This document shows positions 10,301-24,090 of a DNA stretch of 64,000 nucleotides, piece after piece. This DNA comes from Datnioides undecimradiatus (lineage: Eukaryota; Chordata; Actinopteri; Lobotiformes; Datnioididae). Made by a program: the position numbers and the translations under genes. The notes beneath the pieces are model-generated. The model saw nothing but the letters and a program-made list of their open reading frames with translations, was not told the origin of the DNA and ran no database searches. Numbering within the stretch: position 1 is the first letter of the stretch; each line of letters opens with the position of its first letter. The stretch is from positions 124,001 to 188,000 of the forward strand of contig WARS01000045.1 in assembly GCA_008933995.1 (NCBI GenBank), in the 5' to 3' direction.

Positions 10301-13300
10301 ACTATCTCTTCACAAAAGTCAAGTGTTCTCAACATGTTATTTGCCCAAAGTGGCCTTGTTCCAAGGCTCTATTGTTAGCCTAATGGAGGCTAGACGACAC
10401 TAAGACTCTAATTATGGACACCAACGATCAGCCCTGATAATATTGCAAGCAAAGTGGGTAATTTGTGGCTGTTGTGTTGAAGGGTTGAGGGGAGCCAAAG
10501 AAAAGGGAGGGGGTGGCAAGGAGAAGATGGGAGGTGGGGAAGTTGTTTTCTTGTGTCATCGCCCCGTCGTCCGTCACCCTAATCATTCCCCCACAGCAGA
10601 GAGCCAAGAAGCGGGCACAGCGGGAGAATATTAATGGACTGTGTGACATTACGGTTCCCGCCCATTCAAAAGGAATGTTCTATTACATTATGGGCCATCA
10701 ACAGGTGATTTCTCACCACTCAGCTGGCTTCATCGAAGTATACTCCTATTTCATAAAGTGCCTGCACGGCACAGCTCAAGTGCCCATTCGTCTTATTTAA
10801 TACAGATATTACACATACAGTTGACCCATGCTTATAGATCAATGGCTTGTTTGCCACTAGGCTCGTTGCATGGCTTTGCTCGTACCCACCTGAAAGATTA
10901 TCCAATAAAAATTGACTGACCGTCATGATTTGATTGAATGGATTTTTGCGTTAAAATCTAAAAGAGTAGAGCAATAACAAGTCATCTGTGTATCATAGCA
11001 CTGTCTGGTAACCTAATTCCCACAACAATAGCCATTGCGAAAGGTTGGACAGCGCTTGGCCTTTAGCTTAAGTGCGGCCTGAGGTAAACAGCCCATCACA
11101 ATCAATACGGTGCAGTGGCAGAATTGGCAAGACAGACACCAAAGCAACTCAGCAAGCCTGTGCCTATTCTGTCAACACCCCAAATCAAAACCCCTACTCC
11201 CCTGAGTGATCTGTCCAAACAATTAAAATGGAACCTCTTTGTACCATCACACTTAACATGTCAGACAGAAAAATGAAAGGAGCCTCATGTATCGGAGCTG
11301 CATGCCGTGATGCCTCCCGTGACAAGCCCCACGGAGAGAGCAGCACGCCACCGGAATGACGGCACTGTTCAAATTTTAAATATGTTTTGACACAAAATCA
11401 AAAGTTGCTCACCATTATGGGGGAGAGATTCCCCGTTTTCTGTGTGATCACTTATTAGACCCCTAGGTGAACGAGGCAGAAATACTGACACCTGAATATT
11501 CTCTTTGCACTTTCTTTGACATTTTTTTTTAGCAGATCTGGGAATCATTTCACATTGTGAGATATCATTTCATAGTAAGATTGAAGCTCTGATCTCTCCA
11601 CATCTGAGGCTCATGAAAAGCCACCAATGATCAATGAGGATTCCTGCGCGAGTTGCTGGGTTTTATCTGCCTCACATTCTCCCTTCTGGTGTCCAAAGCT
11701 AGGTTTGCTGCTGTTCCATTTCTGATTATAGTGGTATAGAAGATTTGACAGCTCTGCTGTTGCAGCTCTGACAGTGAATGTTGGGCTATTTCTAACAATC
11801 CTCAAAATACACTGATCCAGAATTACCAGGATTGTTCTGTCTGTTTGAAAGCTGATTGTCTTGATGAATTTGATCCCCGAAGCATACTGATTGGACAAGA
11901 ACTAATCAGCCGACCAATCCCATCAATCAAAATAGCTGCCATCTGACATCTTTTTGTCATATGACAATGGCTTTATGTGGCAAATAATACATTTTCCTTT
12001 CACATTAATAAGCTTGAGTGGCTTTAAACATAATGGAAAGCAAGACTATTTCATGGGCTTTCACTGTACTCTACGCATAATCCTGAAGATGAAATTCCTA
12101 ATCTTCTACCAAACAGGGGAGAGGTTTTTAAAGCAAGACCCCAATTATGCCCAGCCACAAATTAGCATGTTTAATGCAGCAAAATGTTTTAATAAAGAAT
12201 AAAAGCAAGGCAGCAGAAAACAAAAGCCAACTGGGTAATAAGATTATCTCTGCCAGCCGCCCAGTGCACATCATTGTAGTTCACACAAATGGAAGAGATT
12301 ATAAGTCACATTCAAAAACAGCCTAATCCGTGAAAGACTCCCGATATGATTACTTTCCATTACGTTTGGTGACTGAGTGCGATGGATTTATCTGGAATCC
12401 TGAGGAGTCTTTAAAGTACAGTTGGACATAAAGGCAAAGAGCCAGTTGAAGATTAGTTGAATCCATCTGTGATAAGCTTCAGCAGTTTGGCCACAAACAG
12501 AGATAAACACAAATCTGAAGACCAGATGATGTAATACACATTTGACAGCTATAGATTATCCTCGAAGATCAGAAATTAACAAAATGTATCAAAGGCGTTA
12601 TCCCTTTCCAAAATACACAAACAGATTATTTACTCATTACTGTTGAAAAATTGTCATGATTTTAAAGTTTTTAGTAACAACCGATCTGACTGGATGCAAC
12701 CTTAGTTGCTGTTTAGAGCGTTACAGTCTTCTTCATCATTGTTGTCAATGTTCCTCCACTGCGTCCAATCTCTCTGGGGCCGATTACAGTCTCCTTCATC
12801 CCTGACCTCCCCTTAGTTCCTGACAAGGTCAAACATCTCCCATTAGGGAGAACCAGGCCTCGCCTTTCACCAGAGAAGTATCCAAGTCGTACATCGTGAA
12901 GGTCAGGGGCTGCATAATGAACTGGAAAATGTCAGTTATATTACTCCCCATTTAAATAGTGGATTTTCCAGCACCGGGAACAAGGGTGATATTTACCCTT
13001 TTTCCTGCGCAGGCCCGGAGTGAAGAGTCCTCTTAATCCAGCTTGGGGTGTGAAATTGAGTCGTATGTGTGAGGGAATGTGATTTCCTGGTTCCAGAGAT
13101 GAGTATATCTGCTATGTTACACTACACCACAACCAAGTCCTCTTCAACAGGGGACAACCATGTGGAGAAAAACTGTAATACCTTCTTCCCCATGCATTAA
13201 TGGTGCCTACAGTTCTCAATGGAGGCAGAAAATTCTAAGCAATCACATGCTGAATGCTAAAAAACAGAAATGATGGCAGTGAAGACAAGAGTGAAAACAA

Positions 13301-13400
13301 CAGCTAAATAAGAAAATAAATGCATGATTGATATTCCTCTAATGCCAAAATATATGCCCACTGAAGTGACGGAGCAATTACTAATTATTAGTCTGATTAT

Positions 13401-13720
13401 TCACATTTCCAAGCACATTCACACACCGACAGGAATGTCAACGGCTGCATAAATTAGCGTGAGAATAAAACAGGAGAGGCGACAGGGCTGAGATGACAAA
13501 AGGGCATCCAAAGGAGAATGTTAATAATGATTCCTCTAAAACAATTTCCATTAATTTTCAGCCATCTCGCCGGGGAGTAATATCTACATGCCCGAGGCAG
13601 GTTTAAATTGCATAGTCTGCCTGAGCGAGGAGACGAAGACTCCCCAGTGTCCAGCTGCTCTCATCAGACAGAACAGGAAGGCTCGAAGAACACCCACGAG
13701 ACAGCGCCACAATAGTGGAA
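13401..13720. promoter_or_regulatory. Candidate conserved non-coding element
   Basis: Non-repetitive block with no coding frame, several ATTA/TAAT cores (TTAATAATGATT, CATTAATTTTC) and no simple repeats. This composition is typical of vertebrate developmental enhancers. Without an alignment this is a guess from texture. Confidence 0.25.
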
Positions 13721-15281
13721 GCTAAGCTATTAGCACAGCATCAAACCAGGGGGAGAGACACACACTGGATACTCATTGTTTTGAATGATGCTGTGCAACA
13801 ACGCATGAGAGACACATGCGAGCCAAGGCTGGGCTTCCTGGGTTTTTCCTCACGTGATGTTTAGACACACCACCTCGGGTGGACGATTACTACCAGATTG
13901 CAGCTCTATCTGTGCTGCCTGCTGCACAGCTAAGAGACAATGTCAAAGGTAGGACGTGAATAATACGATCATTTCATATTCTGACTCCCTGCCAGGGAAT
14001 ATGTCAGTTGGACACCGGGTCACGTACCCAGTCAGCGTGTGAAGGCAGAGCCTGGGCCGTGAGCTTTGCCGAGAGGAGAGGGAAGGCAGCCAGCTAATGT
14101 CACACATACCAGCGTCAGGGATCTTCTCCGCCCCCCTCTAAAGTTATTCCGTGGCCGAGCTGGCACCTCACCTCCCTTTGCGGCCACTGTGAGCACGCTT
14201 TGCTCAGTGACACCGGGCATGTCTCCTGGGTATGGGCACACCTGGCAGACTGTCAGCGGGCACAGGTTTTAGGAGAGGGCAAAGAGGGTAAGACAGGGAG
14301 GGGCTGGCACTGGATATCTTTAGGCAAGAGACGACAGTGTGTAATAAACACAGTGCTTTGCAAAGCAAGTCAGCTGTCTCCACTGGCCTTTTGACTTAGT
14401 TATAAGACTAATATAGATATTGACAGAAGCTGCAAATAGACTTTATTAAGCTATCACTACATCTAATAGCAAATATTAAAAGGAAAAATAAAAAACTCCA
14501 CACACTTAGAGATTTTGGCTGTTTTTTTAGAAGTTGTTCTCTAACTAGTTGGTGTTTCCATTTTGTTTTTTGTTTTGGTGCTTTCCACATGCTTTCATTT
14601 TCAAGATGTTACTATAGTGACCATATACTGGCCACTGAACTGAACATGGTGACAGGAGGTGCGCTTTGCCAATTAATTTGCCAATTAATCTTAGAGTGAT
14701 GTTAATTTTGATTTATATTTTTAGATTTTTAAGGTTGGGATTTGGATCATGGATTTTTTTTTTTATAAAAGACAGAGTTTTTCTTTTAGAATTATTTTGG
14801 ATGAATGCGTGGGAAATACAAAACCCACAGTATCACCAAGCACATTCAGTATCTCCTCCCACAGTCACTCACACCATATAAGACCATATAATGAAAACAA
14901 AGTTTCCTCCCAATAAAACTTTTCTAATATCCTGTCCCTCGCCTGCTTCTCTAAGGGGTTGGATGTCTCATTTGCAAGTGAGGGCCTGGAGAAGAGACGG
15001 CTGCCCACCAGCCTGTCCGTCAGAGGAGCTCACTAGGGAGTGTGTGTGAGCTTGAAAGGGTGTGCGTATGTGTGTGTGTATGTGTGTTGATTAATATCAG
15101 GAGGGCAGGGCAGTGCTCGGGCTGCGGCTGTCGGTGAGAGAGAGGACAGTTCTTTTCACTGCCGCCCAGGGAGAAGTCTGCTGGCGGAGGGGGTAATGAG
15201 CCAGAAACAGGCTGAGAGGAGAGAGGAGAAGGCTGAGGGAAGAGAAGCGGAGGAGGCACAAGGACAGGCCGCCACATTCTA

Positions 15282-15321
15282 CCCCCCCCCCCCGCCTCAC
15301 ACACACACACACACACACACC
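15282..15321. repeat. Poly-C tract joined to (CA)n
   Basis: Twelve consecutive Cs at 15282-15293, then GCCT, then about eleven CA units. Confidence 0.9.
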
Positions 15322-16974
15322 CTTCACTCAATCTCTCTCCTTCCCTTACACTGCCGTCCCTCACTCACCCACAGCAAGCTAAGCACCATCAAGGTTCCAC
15401 TGGATTTTTTTTTTCTTCACCATTTGACACTCATTCCCCACTTCCTTCTGTCTGGCTCTCTGTCTGTTCTGCTCTACATCACACTCTAAGTTGAAAATTA
15501 CATTTGTATGTGCTTGCATGCACACATTCACAAGCCTGGCACACATGTATCCTTGCATCCCTATTCATACGGGGGGCTTTCCATCGTGTAAGGTTATATG
15601 CACAACTGTGCACAGACACTGCATGCCAGCACTGTGAATAAGGTAGCAGTTCATGAAGGTTACATGATTTAAAATAATCAGACTGCACTGTTTTTGATTT
15701 TTAAAAGTGTTGTTTTCACATAAGAAATAAAAATGAATATATCAATAATACCCATGTATTCAAAGGGCAGCACTGAGATGTGTTTATCCTAGGCTAGAAT
15801 ACATGGTAGAAGTAAGCCTTCATGAAAACACATCTTCCAACCAAAATGTTTTATCTTAATAGCTAACAAGCTAACATATTAACTCTAATAATGTCCATGA
15901 ACAAAATTAAAAAAAGAAAAGAAAAGAGTGACAATTGTGTTTGTAATATTAATGTAGGGTTATTACATCCAATAATTTCTCCAGACTCAGCAGTCCCCAA
16001 CTTTACCAGCATCCATCTCTTTGTTTGCTTTTACAATCTGCAACTTAATGTTTTGGTTCAGTCTCTACGATCTCATCCATACTATTTCCACCAGAAGGCA
16101 GCTGTTCATAGTGGAAAAAAAAGGCTCTGATAAACTCATTATATACATTCTGCACAGCACCAAACAGCAGAAAGATAAGGGCTTGCCAGTGAACATAGAG
16201 CATTTAGCAGGAGTTGCTAAAGACCAAAACAGGGAAATTAATGCTACTGTTGATCAGTGTCAGCTGGAAGTGTAAATAGGCAACTGCATTGTTGTCAACA
16301 TGCTCTCTATAACTACATAATGCAATAATATGTCAGTGGATGTGGCTAAAAGATCACTTAATTAATGCAGGTTTAACTTTTAGCTAATTTTGACACATAT
16401 CTGACGTCATATTAAAACACTAAATTTCCTCATTAGGTCAAAAACTTGTATAAGTAGTCATGTGACTCATGCCATTCAAAAAGTCTCCTCCCTCCTGTTA
16501 AATGCGTAATTCCCTATGGCTCAGGTCACTCTCTTCCAAAGCCCAAAACAGGTGCGGTGCTTCGCTGTTAGTTGAGGAAAAAAAGTGTTTCGAGGCTCTG
16601 TAAATCTCTCTGACTATACCAGCACTCGGACAACACTCATAATAGCGATGGCCTCGGAGCAATAAGCCATAAAAAAGACACAGCCACGGGAAAAATGGGG
16701 CAGCATGTGCCTTTTCACAGTGGCCAGAGGGCAATGAGGTAAACAAGAGGCCATGGGTGGGGATTAAGAATGGATGCTCAGTGTTATGGCCGGGTCGTGG
16801 TGTCAGAGGCTAGTCGTGCTGTCTGAGAATATTACCCTCCGGATGAATTTTTGTTTCTTTAGAGCACTGGCCACTGAGCTGTGTGCTTTCTGGTTGGAGG
16901 GTTGGGCCATTCAGAGACTATCTGCAGAGAGAGAGGATGCATCCACTAAGACTTATGAGGGAGAGCTGGGCACA

Positions 16975-16998
16975 GGGGTGGGGTGGGGTGGAGGGGGG
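16975..16998 (+). repeat. G-quadruplex motif
   Basis: Three runs of exactly four Gs separated by single Ts, then TGGA and a run of six Gs. Single-base loops predict a very stable parallel quadruplex. It lies in purine-rich intergenic DNA. Confidence 0.75.
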
Positions 16999-19015
16999 CA
17001 GGAAATAACATGAGCAATTTCATAAATGGAAGGGAGAGGCTGTGACTTCCTAAATCGTCTGTGAAAGACAGAGGGAGGGAGCCGTGGGGTGGGGGAGATG
17101 GTGAGCAAAGGGGATGACGGGGAGAGAGATGGAGGGAGGCGAGAGGGAGCGTGACACAAAGTGTGAAAGAGAAAGAAGAGAGGAGAGCTTGGGCTCAGTG
17201 GTAAATGGATATAACTGGGTGAGGGAGGCAGGAGAAAAGTGAGAAAGAGAGAGGCTGGAGAGATGAAAAGATGAAGAGGGCAGATTTCCCACCAGCTGAG
17301 TGAGCACCTCTATTACCCTTTCTCTCTCCCTCCATGCCTCCCTTCGCCGTTCTCTCCCTTCCTCTATCTCTGTGTCCTATCAGCCTCAGTGTGGCATCCT
17401 CTCACATCAGATTAGCTCCAGCCCAGAGAGACGGTTCAAACTCCTCTGTCAAAGTTATTTAAAACACATCTGACGCTGAGGCCACGCTCCGTTCTGCTCC
17501 CTCCCACCATCTGTCTTTCTCCCTGTACGTCCTTGTCGCGGCCCAAACTTAGGCCGAAGCTGGAGCTCTAGCCTCAGCAGCTCAGCTGGGAAGCACATCT
17601 CCCCATGGCGTCGAAAGTCACTATCAATCAAACATGAGGGTGCGGGGGAGGACCTAGGTGTGGCAGGAGGCAGGATGGAAGGGAGACTGCAGGAGACTTG
17701 CATAAATCACCAGCTGGGGGAAAGATGTCAGAGATAAACATGACCTGGATATTCAGATTCATATTTCCTCTTTGAGCGTAGATTAAAAAATGGCCCCACA
17801 GAGGAGGCGCCATTTAAAACTTGATTGTTTTCTTGTCAGCGAGACAAGTTACTTTTACCAAGGAGCAGAACACCTTGCTTGGTATCTTCTTTTTATGATT
17901 TTTTTTTATTCCCTTCCAATCGATAAAAACATGTTAGGTGAGAGTAGAACACTGCAATTCAATAGAGCCGTTAAGGGAAGCTTGGCTTTATAGAGGCATG
18001 ACTGTGCATTGACCAGCACGCTATGGATGACTCCTGTGAGTGAGAGGAACAGATCACGCCATGAGCCACTGTGTCAAGGCTTCATCCCTCCTGATGAGAG
18101 AGGCCAGTTCGGTGTGGCACGGCACAGTCCGCCGCAGCCCATTTTCTGACAGAGACGGCTGTTTGAGCTCTCCAGTCATGGCCTCGGTGATGAATGGCCT
18201 CCACTGCCGGGGAAAGAAAGGAAAAGGGGGCCTGGGAGCCCTCCGAGGATCAATACGTACGCACAGGAGAACCTGCTTCGCATGTTAAAAACCCTGATCC
18301 AGCCCCAGCCCCCCTGCCCGTGTGCTCCGCTGTCTCCTGCATCACTGACGGACATGCCTCTGGGAGCGAGAGGGCGGGGCACTGAGGCTGAGGAAGGAGG
18401 ACTCCAGTATGTGTGTATGTGTGGGTGCATGTGTATCTACACGAAGTGTGTCAGCAGGTTTCTAGAGGGGCTGGCATGTCAGCAAACTCAAGGTCGACAT
18501 AGCACACACAAGCACAAGGCGCGCACGGACACACACGTTCGCACAACTCTGCAAATCCACCCACTGTTGATGCTCTGAAAGGGGCCACACTGTGACATGG
18601 TAATTCAGAGGTGTCTAAGGCGATGGATATCCTATTAATGAGCCCAAAACAATGACTAGACTAATGAGCTTATAATGGGAATATTGAATGCATGGGAATG
18701 GGATTGGGCCTTGTGCGAGCCAAGAAGGGGGACCATTGAATGAGAGCCAATGCACAAGGGCTAGAGGGCTAAAAGCTTGAGACGAATACCAACTGCAAGG
18801 GGCGTAGCAGGGGCTGTAGGGGTAGGGCTGTGTGGAGGGGCACACCGTCAACCCAAATCAATACACCCCTACCCGCCTTGCCTCGTTGGGTTTGTGATAT
18901 ACGAGAGCAGGCAGCTTCTCTGAGCATAAATAAAACATGAAAATGCAACAAATTATCAGGCCGAGTAGACAGAGATCTATTTACTCAGTAATGCTGTATT
19001 TTTTTATTTGTCAGA

Positions 19016-19340
19016 TCAGTCTGGGGTGGGAGGGACTGATTGTTACCCTGCATCCAATTTGAGTCAACCGAGTGCTGAGATGTGATTCAGCTCCTGTTTG
19101 TGAATTAATGAATTAATCAAAGGCCGGTTGGTCGAGGAGGGGGACGGGAGGCGAACCGAGCAAACGGCAAGCTGTGACTGGCTAATAGCTGGAAAAGGAA
19201 TTACAGTCCAATTGCTCTGTCTTATTCTGGCCCTAATGCTGCCGAGGCCTTTTGCAGCAAGCCAGGCAGCCCCTCCGTGTGATTTGATTCCATTTGGAGA
19301 GCCTTATTTTCCTCTTGATCTCACACATTAAGGACCTTGC
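19016..19340. promoter_or_regulatory. Candidate conserved non-coding element
   Basis: Unique block with paired AATTAAT motifs directly followed by ATCAAAGG (TCF/LEF-like) at about 19100-19123, then non-repetitive sequence without a convincing coding frame. Called by texture and motif content only. Confidence 0.25.
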
Positions 19341-22300
19341 TATTCACCAGAGCAGGAAAAAAGGGGGAGGACAGTCAGAGCAATGGAATGGATTAGCACA
19401 CAGCTGTTGAGACCGGGCAGGTCAATGTTTTAAATCTCTGGCCCTGTCCGGTTAAATCTGCTGGCCCGTACTTCACAGACACTCGTGGATCTAAAAGGGA
19501 TGAACAGCTCTGAGCAAGATGGTTGACAATAAAAAAACCTCCGGTTTCCTAAAGGCTGAGGTGGTGCCCTGGTTAAAAATGGGCCAGGTAAGACAATCCT
19601 CAGAAGTGGTTTAAAAACAACACATGAAAAGGATCCTAATGTGGAACAGCTGACTGGTCTCTTCACTCAGACCATTAAAGGTCCTTAAAGGTAATTTTCA
19701 CTGTGCTCTTCAATGGAGCTTGAAAATGTTTCTGCACAATTAAACATACACTTCTAAATCCACCCGAATCCGTAAAAGTAAAGTAATATCAGCATTCCAT
19801 GATTCATCTTCATCCCTTATCCATCATGTTGGATATAGTGTTGACCTTCAGTGGACAGATGTCTCTACTGTGTGTGCGTGTAACAAAAAGAGACAGTGTG
19901 TGTTTTGATGCTGAGGTAAGGGATGGAACTTTACCAGCAGTTCTTGTCTGCCCAGAGCGCAGCCAGCCAATTATCCCTCTTAATTATCTATTGACGAGAT
20001 GGAATTGATGTTTTTGGAGCGCTGATTGGATAATCAGGAATGTTGGCCACAGTTATTCTCCTTGGCTGGTCTCACTCATCTGTCCAATCTGGTCTCCTTG
20101 TTTGAGTAATCTGCTCAGTTGCACAACATACTCCTGCTGAACAATAATTCATGATCACAGTGAAAAGCACGGGAGATGTTTCATTTTCAGGATGGGGTTT
20201 AGCACGAGACTACGTGCTGCTGTGCATGGGTTTAGTTAAACACATCACAAAGCTTTTCACACAGTGGACCACAGGAACACCAACAGCGACCTTTTCCATT
20301 CTGCTCCGTTCATTAACCTGCACCTTTATCTGCAGACAGGCCAATGCTTCTTATGGGGCTCCATTTCCAAAACAGCCCAGTTCTGAACAAAGGAACTTAG
20401 CTACATTAATTTGTGCCCCCCCCCCCTTCCTGTGCAAGCTGGCACAGGACCAGGCAGGCACCGGGAACAGGAGAGCGCAAGAGTGGAGTGACACTGATTG
20501 TGCCTCCTCTAATTAAACCCTACCTGACCCCGGTGTTGGGACATCATTAGTTCTCCCTCGTAATCATCACACAGCAGCAATTACATTCTGTTTGGCCCCA
20601 TTTGCATTTCACAAGATTTCCCTGAACAATCAAAGACGGATTGGGAAAAGAGGAGGAAGCCAAATAAAGCATGGCAGTCCTAAAAAAGCATCTAGATTCA
20701 ATTTCAAAACAGTACGCTGCAATGGACTGTAACAGAGAGAGGGTGGATTTTTGCAAAATATCATGGGAGTTTTAAGGTTCAAGGTTAAACATGGTGAGTC
20801 TCTGTGGCCAGGACTGTAGTCTGAGACCATTTTCCCAGACAGCATTAATACTATCCTGATGTGGCATGTCCCTTCTGGACAAAATAAAAAAATAAAAAAA
20901 ACACTAGAAAACCACATCTGTGACCCCCTTAGTCTTGAGAGTCATATATTCTGCCAAGAACCAGAAATGGGTTTATTGCCGAGATACCTGCCTCGATTTG
21001 GTAGCTGAGAGAGACGGGGACAGAGAGAACTCAGACACTAAAAATAATCACACTCCAGAATACTCCACTGCAGCAACCGTACGTCTCTCCGCTTGCAGAA
21101 AGCACACTACATGGAGACACACACACACTTACACACACAAGAACACCAGCACGGAATAGAGCCATCGATGTAAGTACGCACTTCAGGGAAAAGTGCACAA
21201 GGGCAGATCCTCCATCTGTATTCTGGGTGACAGCAGCGTTGTGCTGGGGTTGCGTTTCTCTCCCCGAGACGCCGTCTACACAGAAACAGTCATACGTCAT
21301 GGACATAAAAGAGAGCCCTTTGAAAGCTCATACACGCAGTTGGCATTCGAACAAGCCGAAGGAGACTTTTTCCTAACCAGCTCCTCTCATGCGTCTGCTG
21401 TTACTAAATCTGACAACAACAGCAGAGTAAGGTCGTTGTGTTAAGAAGAGAATTATGCTGGCAAATACCCCATGGGCCTCCCGCTTTCAAGGCAGAAGAC
21501 AATCGGACACGCATTCTCATCTCCATACTGCAGTAAATAGAAACATTGTTAATAGAGTTGAGTCAACAACATAGATGCAAAAACATAATAAAAATATGCA
21601 CACAACATCTGCAATAAAACTGAACACTAGACACTGTGCACTAAAAGCTGACCATATTTTAAGTTTGCTATAGATTAGAGTCTAATCAGCTCTGTCTAAT
21701 CATTAGACAGCCCCTGTATGTCCCGTAAAAGGGAACGTCGTCTCAAACTTTTGCTCCTCATATTTAGATACAGGCGTACACAACTCTGTCTTCATGAAGA
21801 TGTGAAGCCACACGTGAGATGTTCACATTTACATTATTAACATCTCAGATTATTGTCAGGTCATTGATACCCCACCACTTTTACTCCCTTCCCTTGCGTC
21901 GCCCTCAACTGACTTTTCGCTCCCAAACCAATCTTCACTCAAGTGTTTCTAATCTCTGCAAAGTCTGTTGAGAGACACTGCTGTGAGATGCACTCTAAAC
22001 TGTGACTTGAAACAAGATTATCTGTCTGTGATACTGTGAGGCGCGTTCATTTGTTTAGAGATGGAGTTTGAGTTTTGGAATTTATGACGAGGTTACACTA
22101 CCAAATCATAACATGGACGCCTCACAACTCCAATTAACAACAATCTATAGGAGAGAGTTAAGCAACTATCATTGCTGCTGGTGTTGATAATTACAGTACA
22201 AGTGAAATTTATTAATTAATGAAAAGGAATATATTCAAGGATGTTAGATAATCATCTGCTTTAGAACACATACTATATAATCATACTATATAATATTTTT

Positions 22301-23600
22301 CAAAACGAGTCTATTCACCGGTGGCAACAAATTAATGCCATCCCGTTAAAAAGGAAAGCAAGTTTGAATTGCACTTCTTTCCACCAGACTCACTTACACC
22401 ATGCTGAATACAAGCCTGCAGCCTACATTTCATTAATGATTAAACTGATTTATTGACTAATATATTCATGTCAGAGTTACACTCGATTTTGTTACTGAGG
22501 TTAGCAAAATTCACAAGTGCCTGATCATCAGTTCAAAACCTGTAAACATTAAATTTATGTTGATATGAAAGGGGCGCGCACAAAAATTGACACAATTTGT
22601 TGGTAGAACCGGTGAATATTTTGCATTTTGCTTCAGTTCTATTTACTTTATTTCACTGGAATAATCGGCTCAATATCAATACTGCTGTCCAGCGAGTCCT
22701 GGGTAAATACATACTGTATGTATATAGATAATACTCAAAATAAGACACTAACAGCATATAATAATATTTAATATATATTTATATATTTAATATAGTTTTG
22801 TAGTTTTCTGCATGTAGAGAGACAAACTGACAGTAAAGTAATTACTAAGTTAATTAATTTTCAAAACCATTGTCTATCAGTTAACGACCCAACCATTTTA
22901 GTCCCTTTGTTTACACTGGGGATGTCACACTTTAGCATATGATGTGTACAGCAAGACTCACAAACAGATCATAACTTACAAATAAAATTCACTATAAAAC
23001 AAGACAACTGAAGGTTGCTCTGGTGGGTTCAGTTTGACAGAAAACAATTTAATCCATCAGCACATGAGCCTGGTTCTAGTTCACATATGTTTACAGTGGT
23101 GGTGTGGCTTTACACAAGCCACAATCACAAACCCACCATCACATCTAAACAGGGAAACTGTGGTAACTTCAGGATAATCCCAAAGTCAAGTTAATCCACT
23201 TGGCTCACAGTGGGAGTCGTATTAAATGCAAAGTGAGCACGTTAATCAAGCAACAAAAGGGGAACGCAGTTGGACAGCTGAATAATATATTGTAGAACTA
23301 AACCCTCATCAAAAAGATCAATAGTCAAATACATAGGCTTTGTATTCAGATTCAGTTGAGCACTCGGTTGATGAGCATTACCCTGAATTCTGTCTTTATA
23401 TTTTCACTCCACTGGCCAACAATAAGCTATACAATAAAATGAGCCTCTCTTTGAAATTGCAATTACTTTCTGAGGAAATTAATCATATAAAGGAACAACG
23501 TGATAAGAACTGCTAACAGGTTATTACAGCGTGCCGTGTTCATCATGGCTAAAAACTTACCTCATACCATCAGGAGAGAACAAAGTGCATTCTGGAGCCA
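19341..23600. other. Intergenic, no supportable gene
   Basis: Unique sequence with a poly-C run near 20407-20418 and AT-rich DNA around 22180-22860, including an AATAT/ATTTA-rich patch near 22740-22800. No gene, RNA or complete transposon was recognised. Confidence 0.6.
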
Positions 23601-24090
23601 GATTTCACATTAAGGCAATTTAAAATATTCCAGACTGCCTAATTTAGGGGTCGGACTTCTGTGTAACTTAATTCGACAAGATTAATTATACAATTAAATC
23701 CAAACTTCTCTCAATTATGTGGAGAAATGCTGCCTGCCTGCTCGGGCCGACCCTTCACCTTTGCCGAGGCGAGGTACCTGATAAGCATAATTTCAACAGG
23801 AGCAGGAGAAATTGCTGCCTATTTTGTTGCCGTGCTCGACTCAGCATATTATAGTTCTTAATTGCAGGCAGACTTCGCAACCGTGCCCTTGACATGGAAT
23901 GGCAAAATGTTATGCCATTCACTTGCTCATTATGGAACGTGCGTGATTGACAGGACAATCCACTGAAACAAAAGACTTAATTGTGTGTCAATTGATTCTG
24001 TAATTACAATTGGCAGGCTTGCCACTTCAGTTTCATTGATTTATCATCTGTGACGACTGTGAGTGCCTAATGACATAATATGGTGTTTGC
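23601..24090. promoter_or_regulatory. Candidate conserved non-coding element with PBX-PREP decamer
   Basis: About 490 bp of unique, codingless DNA. It carries an exact TGATTGACAG (23944-23953), the known PBX-PREP/MEIS composite site, and several homeodomain cores (ATTAATTATACAATTAA near 23681, TAATTACAATTGG near 24000). It is the best enhancer candidate of the intergenic interval by motif content. Conservation itself cannot be tested here. Confidence 0.35.

Larger units (their letters stand above)
4451..13400. other. Intergenic, no supportable gene
   Basis: Upstream flank of arid1b. Open frames are short and mostly microsatellite translations. It contains poly-A tracts (5307-5338), a G-rich purine block (5537-5583), CA/TG and CT microsatellites (about 6815-6833, 7159-7219, 7420-7462, 7861-7892) and a CAG-rich patch (7336-7384). 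A block at about 6560-6910 is non-repetitive and holds an ATTTGCAT octamer. No RNA gene was recognised. Confidence 0.6.
13721..19015. other. Intergenic, no supportable gene
   Basis: Mostly unique sequence. It contains a C-run joined to a CA microsatellite (15282-15321), purine-rich DNA at about 16930-17270 with a strong G-quadruplex motif at 16975-16998, and a CTCF-like match at 16088-16101 (CCACCAGAAGGCAG). Small open frames have no recognisable product. Confidence 0.6.
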
